DNA from: an uncultured Methylococcaceae bacterium
GTDB taxonomy: Bacteria; Pseudomonadota; Gammaproteobacteria; Methylococcales; Methylococcaceae
DNA length: 9,679 bases
Assembly: GCA_903910005.1 (NCBI GenBank)
Contig: CAIVXW010000087.1
Location: 1 to 9,679, forward strand
Reading direction: 5' to 3'
Position 1 is the first letter of the stretch; the number at the start of each line of letters is the position of its first letter. Positions 1 to 6,245 of this stretch are shown piece after piece. The notes under the pieces are model-generated. The model ran no database searches. It worked only from the letters and a program-made list of their open reading frames with translations, and had not been told where the DNA came from. Position numbers and translations under genes: made by a program.

Positions 1-255
1 CCCATCATTACGACCGACTGGCCCGGGTGTCGGGAGGTGGTTCGTCACGGCCATAACGGTTTGCTGGTTCCGCCCCGCGACCCCGCCGCATTGGCCGAAG
101 CCGTGGCAACCCTTGGCCGCGATCCGGAACAGCGGCGTGACATGGGTCATCGCGGACGACAGATTGCCATCCGGGAATTTACCCTGACGCACGTCGTAGC
201 CGAAATACTGACCGTTTATGGTGCCCTGCTGGCACTGCCTGATTCAGAACTGTGA
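1..255 (+). CDS. Glycosyltransferase family 4-like, C-terminal fragment (5' end outside window)
   Basis: The frame is open from the first base and gives 84 residues before the TGA at 253-255, so this is the 3' end of a longer gene. An internal GTG at 37 is not a credible start, because conserved family sequence lies before it. The segment PIITTDWPGCREVV, then HGHNGLLVPPRDPAALAEAV, is the hallmark C-terminal Rossmann half of GT-B glycosyltransferases of the GT4 type: the strand after the nucleotide-sugar-binding EX7E region, the NG-L-VPP-D loop and the following helix. Such enzymes use a nucleotide sugar to extend lipopolysaccharide, O-antigen, capsule or other glycans on the cytoplasmic face of the inner membrane. 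The EX7E motif itself is outside the window, so donor and acceptor cannot be inferred. The next gene starts 16 bp downstream, suggesting cotranscription. The family call is firm, the exact pathway unknown. Confidence 0.88.
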   Translation, partial: PIITTDWPGCREVVRHGHNGLLVPPRDPAALAEAVATLGRDPEQRRDMGHRGRQIAIREFTLTHVVAEILTVYGALLALPDSEL

Positions 256-260
256 CAACC

Positions 261-264
261 GGAG
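261..264 (+). promoter_or_regulatory. Ribosome binding site GGAG that sets the start at 272
   Basis: GGAG at 261-264 lies 7 nt before the ATG at 272. It favours this start over an upstream GTG at 218, which would place 18 non-conserved residues inside the end of the glycosyltransferase gene. Confidence 0.6.
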
Positions 265-271
265 TCTTTCC

Positions 272-1144
272 ATGCGGGATTTCGCGACATTCATTCTGCG
301 CAGTCACCTTCACGCCATCGGTGTGGCCGGATTTTTCGGCATGGTGTCCCTGCACGTGCTGCCCTTTGCCATTCTGAGTACTGCCACGCTGGCACTGATG
401 GTGCTGCGGCACGGTGCATGGCACGGCGGGGTGGTCATGCTGGGGGCCGGGTTGCCGGTCATGGCGGCCTGGCTGGGGTCTGAACTCAAACCGGGACTGG
501 ATTACCCACTGGTGTTCGCACTGTGGGTTCCGGTCTTTTTCGCCGCAATCGGAATGCGACGAGGTCTGGGCCAGGGCGTCACATTGATGATGCTGACGGT
601 TTATTGCCTGCTGTGCGTGCTGTTGATGCACCTGATCACGGGTGATGTAGTTGCTTTCTGGCTGAACTGGCTCGGGCGGGCGATTGCCGCCGTTCCGGGA
701 GCCCGCATTCAGGGATTTGAACGGGATGGCACTTTGCGACTGATGAATGGTCTGTTGGCCGTGCTGTACCTTTCAGGTCTGGTATTCAGCCTGTGGACGG
801 GACGCTGGCTGCAATCCCTGCTTCATGGCTCCGACGGTTTCGGGCAGGAATTCCGGGCACTGCACATTCCCCGCTGGTTCATGGTGGTATCGGTCATCGC
901 GGTGGGTGTGGCCCGGTATTGGCTATATCCGTTGATGCTGGACTGGCTCATGCTCCTGGGTGCCAGTTATACCGTGGCGGGACTGGCCCTGCTGCACGCC
1001 CTGGTCGCCCGCCACCGACTCAACCCCCACTGGCTGCTTCCACCGTACATGGCACTCCTGATCCTGCCGCAACAGATCATCCCGGGCCTGGCCCTGATGG
1101 GAGTGATCGACAGTCTGGTGGATGTCAGACGACGAACCGGCTGA
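272..1144 (+). CDS. Polytopic inner-membrane protein, probably DUF2232/YybS family
   Basis: This 290-residue protein is mostly hydrophobic. About eight membrane segments can be drawn, roughly at residues 13-45 (two), 52-70, 78-95, 102-122, 157-180, 202-220, 223-245 and 254-280. A polar loop at about 143-156 and another at 184-200 (FGQEFRALHIPRW) separate them. The loop motif with F-G-x-E-F-R-A-L, the overall length and the C-terminal GVIDSLVDVRRR resemble proteobacterial DUF2232 (YybS-like) proteins as I remember them. The molecular function of this family is not established. In several gammaproteobacteria a DUF2232 gene lies between rpsR and rplI; here it sits 16 bp behind a glycosyltransferase and 55 bp before a rhomboid protease. 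A role in moving or polymerising a glycan is possible from that position but is only a guess. Start chosen at 272 because of the GGAG at 261-264. Confidence 0.75.
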   Translation: MRDFATFILRSHLHAIGVAGFFGMVSLHVLPFAILSTATLALMVLRHGAWHGGVVMLGAGLPVMAAWLGSELKPGLDYPLVFALWVPVFFAAIGMRRGLGQGVTLMMLTVYCLLCVLLMHLITGDVVAFWLNWLGRAIAAVPGARIQGFERDGTLRLMNGLLAVLYLSGLVFSLWTGRWLQSLLHGSDGFGQEFRALHIPRWFMVVSVIAVGVARYWLYPLMLDWLMLLGASYTVAGLALLHALVARHRLNPHWLLPPYMALLILPQQIIPGLALMGVIDSLVDVRRRTG

Positions 1145-1146
1145 AC

Positions 1147-1189
1147 GCCCGCCCCGGGCCCGTTTTCATCCATAGCCAGTGTGCTGGCT
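1147..1189 (+). other. Two small inverted repeats between the DUF2232-like gene and the rhomboid gene
   Basis: In the 55-bp gap there are two potential RNA hairpins. The first pairs GCCCG (1147-1151) with CGGGC (1155-1159) over a 3-nt loop and is followed by TTTT at 1163-1166; it could be a weak terminator but is short. The second pairs AGCCAG (1174-1179) with CTGGCT (1184-1189) over a TGTG loop, and its 3' arm touches the GGAGG of the rhomboid gene. Neither is strong enough to assign a function. No convincing promoter is visible in the gap. Confidence 0.4.
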
Positions 1190-1194
1190 GGAGG
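1190..1194 (+). promoter_or_regulatory. Ribosome binding site GGAGG of the rhomboid gene
   Basis: GGAGG at 1190-1194 is 5 nt upstream of the ATG at 1200 and decides for that start rather than the GTG at 1179, which lies inside the hairpin just upstream. It abuts the 3' arm of the inverted repeat 1174-1189 without being sequestered by it. Confidence 0.65.
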
Positions 1195-1199
1195 TTTTA

Positions 1200-1901
1200 A
1201 TGATCCCTTACCGTGATACGGTGCCCTGCCACTACACTCCCTGGGTGACCTGGAGTCTTATTGTGGTTAATTTCGCCGTTTTTGCCTTCACCGAATGGCT
1301 ACCCGAGAGTTCGCTCAATTCATTGCTCTACCTGCACGGCCTGGTGCCAGCCCGCTATACCTACCCGGACTGGGCCGCCCAGGTCGGCTTCCCCCCGGGC
1401 GATTACGGCCCGTTCATCACCAGCATTTTCCTCCACGGCGGCTGGCTGCACATCGTGATGAACCTGTGGCTGTTGTGGATATTTGGCGACAACGTCGAAG
1501 ATCGGATGGGCAGCCTCCGCTTCCTGGCCTTTTACCTGACCTGTGGCGTATTGGCCGGGTTGCTGCATGTTGCCGCCAATCCACAGTCCAACATTCCCAC
1601 CATTGGTGCGTCCGGTGCGATTGCCGGCATCATGGGAGCCTATTTCTTCCTGTTTCCTTATGCCCGCATCATCATCTGGGTTTTCTTCCTGCCACTGTTC
1701 ATCAAGGTGCCTGCCATCGCCTTTCTGGGCATCTGGGTGATGATACAGCTTTATCAGGCTACCACCGGGTTGAGCAGTGCCGACCCCTCTGCCCAGGTTG
1801 CCTGGTGGGGTCATCTGGGAGGATTCATCGCCGGCATGCTGCTGCACCCGCTGTTTTTACTGGGTGACCGCAAAAGTGATCCCGACCTGAGTTTCAGATG
1901 A
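1200..1901 (+). CDS. Rhomboid family intramembrane serine protease
   Basis: A 233-residue membrane protein with the complete rhomboid signature. The nucleophile lies in GASG (Ser138), the catalytic partner His205 in WWGHLGG, and the oxyanion/stabilising pair in HGGWLHIVMN (His84, Asn88). The segment WIFGDNVEDRMG after it is typical of a large bacterial rhomboid subgroup. Six membrane segments fit at about 17-35, 74-96, 105-125, 134-154, 157-185 and 200-222, with a long, partly hydrophilic first loop (about 36-73). Rhomboids cut substrate transmembrane segments within the inner membrane and act in signalling or membrane-protein quality control. The substrate here is unknown. It is not clearly GlpG, since it lacks a recognisable N-terminal cytoplasmic domain, so no symbol is given. 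The start at ATG 1200 is supported by the GGAGG at 1190-1194. It may be the last gene of the upstream transcript, because a promoter and hairpin follow it. Confidence 0.95.
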   Translation: MIPYRDTVPCHYTPWVTWSLIVVNFAVFAFTEWLPESSLNSLLYLHGLVPARYTYPDWAAQVGFPPGDYGPFITSIFLHGGWLHIVMNLWLLWIFGDNVEDRMGSLRFLAFYLTCGVLAGLLHVAANPQSNIPTIGASGAIAGIMGAYFFLFPYARIIIWVFFLPLFIKVPAIAFLGIWVMIQLYQATTGLSSADPSAQVAWWGHLGGFIAGMLLHPLFLLGDRKSDPDLSFR

Positions 1902-1929
1902 GACGGGGGTAAAAAAAGCCGGGTTCGGT

Positions 1930-1958
1930 CTGACAGCATGACGGATTTCGAGTAAAAT
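1930..1958 (+). promoter_or_regulatory. Predicted sigma70 promoter upstream of ndk
   Basis: CTGACA at 1930-1935 (-35) and TAAAAT at 1953-1958 (-10) are separated by exactly 17 nt, and each differs by one base from the TTGACA and TATAAT consensus. The start of transcription is expected near 1964-1967, about 70 nt before the ndk start codon. It is the best promoter-like site seen in the window and lies in the only sizeable gap, so it probably drives ndk and the packed genes behind it. Prediction from sequence only. Confidence 0.65.
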
Positions 1959-1970
1959 TGGCTCCGAATC

Positions 1971-1999
1971 AAACCCGCCCGGCGGGTTTTGTCATTTTT
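1971..1999 (+). terminator. GC-rich hairpin followed by a T-rich stretch in the ndk leader (terminator-like or 5' stabilising)
   Basis: AAACCCG (1971-1977) pairs with CGGGTTT (1983-1989) around a CCCGG loop, and the inverted repeat can be read one step longer as AAACCCGCC/GGCGGGTTT. It is followed by TGTCATTTTT (1990-1999), so it has the look of a rho-independent terminator. It may end read-through from the rhomboid gene. However, it lies downstream of the predicted promoter, so it would also sit at the very 5' end of the ndk mRNA, where it could instead attenuate transcription or protect the transcript from 5' decay. The U-stretch is interrupted, so termination efficiency is uncertain. Confidence 0.55.
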
Positions 2000-2024
2000 G
2001 TCCCGTTAACCGCCACCGTTGTCC

Positions 2025-2031
2025 AGAGGAG
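2025..2031 (+). promoter_or_regulatory. Ribosome binding site AGAGGAG of ndk
   Basis: AGAGGAG at 2025-2031 ends 5 nt before the ATG at 2037. It supports that start, which also gives the family's standard N-terminus MAIERT, over an in-frame upstream codon at 2019 that would add six residues. Confidence 0.75.
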
Positions 2032-2036
2032 TTTTC

Positions 2037-2468
2037 ATGGCTATCGAACGTACCATTTCCATCATCAAGCCCGATGCCGTTGCCAAAAACGTGATTGGCG
2101 AAATATACACCCGCTTTGAAAAAGCCGGTCTTCGCATTGTAGCGGCCCGCATGGCCCAACTGTCCCGCGAACAGGCTGAAGGCTTTTATGCCGTACACCG
2201 GGAGCGTCCCTTTTTCAACGACCTGGTCGGTTTCATGATTTCAGGCCCGGTGATGATTCAGGTGCTGGAAGGCGACAATGCCATTGCCAAAAACCGGGAA
2301 ATCATGGGAGCCACCAACCCGAAAGATGCCGCACCCGGAACCATCCGGGCCGATTTTGCCGTCAGCATCGACGAAAACGCCGTACACGGCTCCGACAGCC
2401 CGGAAACGGCCCAGCAGGAAATCGCCTATTTCTTTGCCGAGCATGAACTCTGCGCCCGTACCCGCTGA
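2037..2468 (+). CDS. ndk: Nucleoside diphosphate kinase
   Basis: The 143-residue product has the same length as the E. coli enzyme. Ndk transfers the gamma phosphate of ATP to (d)NDPs through a phosphohistidine and balances the cytosolic nucleoside triphosphate pool. The family N-terminus MAIERTISIIKPDAV, the GATNPKDAAPGTIR segment (91-104) and the active-site NAVHGSDS with His117 as phospho-acceptor are all intact. Residues of the nucleotide pocket (Lys11, Tyr51, Phe59, Arg87, Thr93, Arg104, Asn114) appear to be in place. It is the first gene of the dense operon, behind the promoter at 1930-1958. Its last eight codons overlap the start of rlmN by 26 bp, suggesting translational coupling. Confidence 0.98.
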   Translation: MAIERTISIIKPDAVAKNVIGEIYTRFEKAGLRIVAARMAQLSREQAEGFYAVHRERPFFNDLVGFMISGPVMIQVLEGDNAIAKNREIMGATNPKDAAPGTIRADFAVSIDENAVHGSDSPETAQQEIAYFFAEHELCARTR

Positions 2469-3543
2469 TTCCCCGGAACGGGTCAATCTGCTGGGTTTCG
2501 ACCGTATCGCCCTGGAGGCCTTTTGTGTCAGGCAGGGCGAGAAGCCGTTTCGTGCCAGCCAGTTGCTGCAATGGATTCATCAGCGCGGCGTGGATGATTT
2601 TCAGGCCATGACCAACCTGAGCCGGGAACTCAGGGCCCGCTGGGCGGATACCTGTGAAATCCGCCCGCCCGCTATTGCCCTGACCCAGCAGTCGCTTGAC
2701 GGAACCTGCAAATGGCTGCTGCAGGTCGATGACACCAACCGCATCGAGACCGTATTCATCCCGGAGGAGGGGCGCGGCACCCTGTGCGTGTCCTCGCAGG
2801 TGGGTTGCACCCTGGCCTGTTCGTTCTGCTCTACCGCGCAGCAGGGTTTTAACCGCAATCTGAGCGTGGCGGAAATCATCGGTCAGGTCTGGGTGGCCCG
2901 GCGTGAGCTGGGACCGGATCGCATCACCAACATAGTACTGATGGGCATGGGGGAACCCCTGCTTAATTTCGACAATGTGGTGAGTGCCGTGCAACTGATG
3001 CTGGATGATTTCGCCTACGGGCTTTCCAAGCGGCGTGTCACCCTCAGCACCTCCGGTGTGGTACCGGCCCTGGATCGTCTGGGCGAAGTGACCGACATTG
3101 CCCTGGCAGTTTCGCTGCATGCACCGGACGACGCACTACGCAACCAACTGGTGCCGATCAACCGCAAGTATCCCATTCGGGAACTGCTGGCAGCCTGCAA
3201 GCGGTATGTAGGGAGTGACAACCGACGCAAGGTAACCTTTGAATACGTCATGCTGGACGGTATCAACGATACCCCGGCCCACGCCCGCGCCCTGATCCGG
3301 CTATTGAGCCATGTCCCTGCCAAGGTCAACCTGATCCCGTTCAATCCCTTTCCCGGCTCCACCTATCGCTGTTCCAGTCCGGAGACCATCCGCCGTTTCA
3401 GCGACAGCCTGCATCAGGCCGGCCTGATTACCACTACCCGCAAAACCCGGGGCGATGACATTGATGCCGCCTGTGGCCAGTTGGTGGGACGGGTCAATGA
3501 CAGGACGCACAGACGGATTCGCCTGGCGACAGCAACATCATGA
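2443..3543 (+). CDS. rlmN: Dual-specificity 23S rRNA/tRNA adenine-C2 methyltransferase RlmN
   Basis: A radical-SAM enzyme of 366 residues that makes 2-methyladenosine at A2503 of 23S rRNA and A37 of a set of tRNAs. The 4Fe-4S cluster motif CxxxCxxC is present as Cys122, Cys126 and Cys129 in GCTLACSFCSTAQQGFNRNL. The two mechanistic cysteines are also present: Cys115 in LCVSSQVGC and the methyl-carrying Cys344 in TRGDDIDAACGQL, in the same spacing as the E. coli protein. SAM-binding MGMGEPLLN (167-175), LSTSGVVP (201-208) and SLHAP (224-228) are conserved. ATG 2443 is the only reasonable start: it precedes the conserved NLLGFDR segment, no start codon occurs between it and that segment, and an upstream ATG at 2278 would add 55 residues read out of frame from ndk. 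No strong ribosome binding site is seen, in keeping with coupling to ndk. It overlaps pilF by 4 bp. Confidence 0.97.
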   Translation: MNSAPVPADSPERVNLLGFDRIALEAFCVRQGEKPFRASQLLQWIHQRGVDDFQAMTNLSRELRARWADTCEIRPPAIALTQQSLDGTCKWLLQVDDTNRIETVFIPEEGRGTLCVSSQVGCTLACSFCSTAQQGFNRNLSVAEIIGQVWVARRELGPDRITNIVLMGMGEPLLNFDNVVSAVQLMLDDFAYGLSKRRVTLSTSGVVPALDRLGEVTDIALAVSLHAPDDALRNQLVPINRKYPIRELLAACKRYVGSDNRRKVTFEYVMLDGINDTPAHARALIRLLSHVPAKVNLIPFNPFPGSTYRCSSPETIRRFSDSLHQAGLITTTRKTRGDDIDAACGQLVGRVNDRTHRRIRLATATS

Positions 3544-4304
3544 CCGACTCCCTGCGCTGGCTGGCGGCGGCTTGCCTGCTGTTGTCGGGGTGCGTGTCAC
3601 TCACTGACCGGTCAAACGGCTCACCGGATCAATCACGTGCAGCGGACATCTACCTGCGTAAGGGGGTGGAATACATGGAACGCGGCAACTACCGGATTGC
3701 CCGGGAGGATTTGCAAAAAGCCGTCGCCCTGGATGGGCACAACAGTGAGGCGCACAACGCCCTGGCGGTTCTGCTGGAGCGAATGGAACAGCCCGGCGAG
3801 GCCGCCCGCCATTTCAGGGAGGCCTTGCAACGGGATCCCGACAATCTGGCAGCCCGTAACAACCTGGCCCGTTTCCTCTGCACCCGGGGACAGCCGGAAG
3901 AGGCTCTGCGCCAGTTTCAGCGCGTGATTGATTCCAGGCTTTATCCGCATCCCGAAGTTGCCCTGACCAACGCCGGACTTTGTGCCGAGACGGTCGGGGA
4001 CGCCGACCAGGCCGAACGCTACCTGCGCCGGGCTCTGGCTTTCAGGGCCGATTTCGCCCCGGCCCTCGGGGCATTGGCCCGGCTCAGCCAATGCCGGGGT
4101 CAGCATCTGGCGGCCCGCGGTTTCCTGCAACGCTACCTTGAACGTACCGAACCCGACGCTGCCACACTTCGGTTGGGCATGGCCATTGAAACCAGCCTCG
4201 GCAATGTCGACGCAGCAGCCAGTCATGCCCGTCAACTGCGGCAACGATGGACTGCCGAGGCCGATCAGCCTTCTGCCGATCCGGGACGCTGCCCTGCCCA
4301 CTGA
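3540..4304 (+). CDS. pilF: Type IV pilus biogenesis/stability lipoprotein PilF (PilW family)
   Basis: A 254-residue lipoprotein. The signal sequence ends in the lipobox LLSGC with Cys18 as the lipidated residue, followed by a polar linker to about residue 34. Roughly six TPR units follow, about 35-68, 69-102, 103-136, 138-171, 172-205 and 207-238, with typical motifs such as A-x-x-x-F-x-x-A-L-x-x-D-P. In Pseudomonas this protein is the pilotin that brings the PilQ secretin to the outer membrane and helps its oligomerisation; PilW is the name used in other genera. Position directly after rlmN is the usual one in gammaproteobacteria that make type IV pili. The start ATG overlaps the rlmN stop (ATGA), so translation is probably coupled. 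Unusual here: hisS follows after 17 bp, whereas rodZ and ispG normally intervene. The tail after residue 240 is not conserved in pattern and may be disordered. Confidence 0.92.
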   Translation: MTDSLRWLAAACLLLSGCVSLTDRSNGSPDQSRAADIYLRKGVEYMERGNYRIAREDLQKAVALDGHNSEAHNALAVLLERMEQPGEAARHFREALQRDPDNLAARNNLARFLCTRGQPEEALRQFQRVIDSRLYPHPEVALTNAGLCAETVGDADQAERYLRRALAFRADFAPALGALARLSQCRGQHLAARGFLQRYLERTEPDAATLRLGMAIETSLGNVDAAASHARQLRQRWTAEADQPSADPGRCPAH

Positions 4305-4321
4305 TTCAACCAGACGATTTT

Positions 4322-5596
4322 ATGACTGAAAAAATCCAGGCCATACGTGGCATGCATGACATACTGCCCGAACACAGCGCACGCTGGCAGTACGTGGAAG
4401 CCGTGTTGCGACGGGTATTAACCCGTCAGGGTTATCTTGAAATTCGGTTACCCCTGGTCGAAAAAACCGAATTATTCCAGCGTTCCATTGGTGAAGTGAC
4501 CGACATCGTCGAAAAGGAAATGTACACCTTCGCCGACCGGAACGGCGATTCGCTCACCCTTCGGCCCGAAGGAACCGCCGGTTGTCTCAGAGCCTGCCTG
4601 GAACACGGCCTGCTGCATAATCAGATGCACCGGTTGTGGTATCTGGGGCCCATGTTTCGCCACGAGCGTCCGCAAAAAGGCCGTTACCGCCAGTTTTACC
4701 AGTTGGGGGTCGAGGCCTATGGCATGGCCGGGCCGGATATCGACGCGGAACTCATCCTGCTCAACGCAAGGCTGTGGCGTGAACTGGCCATTGCCCACAA
4801 ACTGGAACTGCAACTGAACACCCTGGGAACGGCGGCGGAACGGCAGCATTACCGGGCCAGCCTGGTCGATTATCTGCGGGGCCATTATCACAAACTGGAC
4901 GAAGACAGCCGCCGTCGCCTCGACACCAATCCACTGCGAATCCTCGACAGCAAAAACCCTGAACTGGCCGATTTGCTGGCCGCCGCACCCAGCCTGCATG
5001 ATTTTCTCGGCGACGCATCGACGGCCCATTTCGAACGACTCAAGGCATTGCTGGACGCGGTCGGCATTGCCTATACGGTCAATCCCCGGCTGGTCAGGGG
5101 GCTGGATTACTATTGCCTGACCGTCTTTGAATGGGTGACCCGGGAGCTCGGTGCCCAGGGCACCGTATGTGCCGGTGGGCGATACGATGGCCTGGTCGCC
5201 CAGTTGGGCGGACGCGATGCGACGGCCATCGGCTTTGCCCTGGGGATGGAGCGTCTGATTGATCTGCTGGATGACCCTGAACGGCACGACGTTGCCCAAA
5301 AACCGCACGCCTGTCTGATCCGGGTGGGCGAGGTGGCGGAGCAGCAGGGTCTGCGTCTGGCCGAGCAACTGCGTGACCAACTGCCTGATTTTCGCCTGAT
5401 CGTAAACTGTGGCGGCGGCTCGTTCAAAAGCCAGTTCAAGCGGGCAGACAAAATGGGGGCCGGATTGGCCCTCATCCTGGGTGAAACCGAAGCCGCCAAC
5501 GGTACCATCGGACTCAAACCCCTGCGTGATGAGACCAGCGCACAACAGGTGATACCCCAGACCGAACTGATTTCCCATCTACAACACTATCTCTGA
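4322..5596 (+). CDS. hisS: Histidyl-tRNA synthetase
   Basis: A 424-residue class II aminoacyl-tRNA synthetase, the same length as the E. coli enzyme. It activates histidine with ATP and charges tRNA-His in the cytosol. Visible parts in order: IRGMHDILPE at the N-terminus (8-17), TLRPEGT (79-85), motif 2 GPMFRHERPQKGRYRQF (109-125) with the catalytic arginine at 113, the histidine-specific RGLDYY (259-264) and CAGGRYDGLV (283-292), motif 3 GFALGMERL (304-312), and an anticodon-binding domain from about 327 to the end. The start is ATG 4322, because the family sequence begins there; an in-frame ATG at 4247 would add 25 unrelated residues from inside pilF. No clear Shine-Dalgarno sequence lies in the 17-bp gap after pilF, so initiation may depend on upstream translation. 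Confidence 0.98.
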   Translation: MTEKIQAIRGMHDILPEHSARWQYVEAVLRRVLTRQGYLEIRLPLVEKTELFQRSIGEVTDIVEKEMYTFADRNGDSLTLRPEGTAGCLRACLEHGLLHNQMHRLWYLGPMFRHERPQKGRYRQFYQLGVEAYGMAGPDIDAELILLNARLWRELAIAHKLELQLNTLGTAAERQHYRASLVDYLRGHYHKLDEDSRRRLDTNPLRILDSKNPELADLLAAAPSLHDFLGDASTAHFERLKALLDAVGIAYTVNPRLVRGLDYYCLTVFEWVTRELGAQGTVCAGGRYDGLVAQLGGRDATAIGFALGMERLIDLLDDPERHDVAQKPHACLIRVGEVAEQQGLRLAEQLRDQLPDFRLIVNCGGGSFKSQFKRADKMGAGLALILGETEAANGTIGLKPLRDETSAQQVIPQTELISHLQHYL

Positions 5597-5609
5597 AACG
5601 GAACCCTCA

Positions 5610-6245
5610 ATGGAAGTTTACGCGAACGACGAAGAACGACTTGAAGCCCTGCAACGCTGGTGGAAGGAAAACGGCACCTCCATTGTGGCCGGCATACTGG
5701 TAGGTGCCCTGGCCATTGCGGGTTGGAACCTCTGGCAAAACAACCAGCGTTCGGTGGGGCTACAGGCCTCCAACGTGTACCAGCAACTGCTGCTGGCCAA
5801 TCGTGAGCAACGCAGCGAAGCCGCCATTAAACTGAGTGAGCGGCTGATTCAGCAGTACCCGGCCACGGCCTACGGTGACTTTGCCCGCCTGTTTCTGGCC
5901 CGACTCCGGGTGGAAGCCGGTGATCTGGCCGCTGCCCGCAAGACCCTGGAAGAAGCCATGACCCGCCTGCAGGATGACGAATTGCGCCTGCTGGCCCGCC
6001 TGCGACTGGCCCAGGTGCTGTCGGCCCTGGGCGAACAGGATGCCGCCCTGACCCAACTGGATGGCGTCCCGGAAGACAAAACCGGCAAGTTCCAGGGGGC
6101 GTACGCCGAACTCCGGGGGGATGTACTGGTCGCCAGGGGACAACCGGAACAGGCGCGTGCCGCCTATGAAAAAGCCCGCACCCAGGGTGAGGCGTCTCCC
6201 CTGCTCAAACTTAAACTGACTGATCTGCCTGCCAGACAACCCTGA
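5610..6245 (+). CDS. yfgM: YfgM family TPR protein, ancillary to the SecYEG translocon
   Basis: A 211-residue inner-membrane protein. A short cytosolic N-terminus (MEVYANDEERLEALQRWWKE) is typical of the family. It is followed by one membrane segment at about 23-41 and a periplasmic TPR domain (TPR_21 type) from about 50 to the end. In E. coli YfgM binds SecYEG and PpiD, assists handover of secreted proteins to periplasmic chaperones, and has been linked to the Rcs envelope stress response. The position between hisS and bamB is the conserved one. The gene starts 13 bp after hisS with only a weak upstream purine stretch (ACGGAA). Its stop overlaps the bamB start by one base (TGATG). The C-terminal half (about 100-205) contains repeated A-x-x-x-L and Q-A-R-A-A-Y-E-K-A segments of TPR character. 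Confidence 0.93.
   Translation: MEVYANDEERLEALQRWWKENGTSIVAGILVGALAIAGWNLWQNNQRSVGLQASNVYQQLLLANREQRSEAAIKLSERLIQQYPATAYGDFARLFLARLRVEAGDLAAARKTLEEAMTRLQDDELRLLARLRLAQVLSALGEQDAALTQLDGVPEDKTGKFQGAYAELRGDVLVARGQPEQARAAYEKARTQGEASPLLKLKLTDLPARQP

Noticed and set aside
1902..1929. Terminator on the minus strand around the A7 run at 1912-1918
   Set aside because: Read on the minus strand, CCGAACCCGG before the T7 run gives only a 3-bp stem with a 4-nt loop, and there is no minus-strand gene to end here.
1989..2017. Second promoter downstream of the hairpin, using TTGTCA at 1989-1994 as -35
   Set aside because: No acceptable -10 element is found 16-18 nt downstream; the sequence there is GC-rich.
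2278..2442. Upstream 55-codon extension of rlmN within ndk
   Set aside because: The extra residues are a Pro/Lys/Ser-rich out-of-frame reading of ndk and have no counterpart in RlmN. The ATG at 2443 gives the normal family length.
4472..5578. Long open frame of 368 codons on the minus strand opposite hisS
   Set aside because: It is a mirror of the strongly conserved hisS coding frame. Its translation is rich in Gln and Gly without any recognisable motif, as expected for antisense shadow frames in GC-rich DNA.
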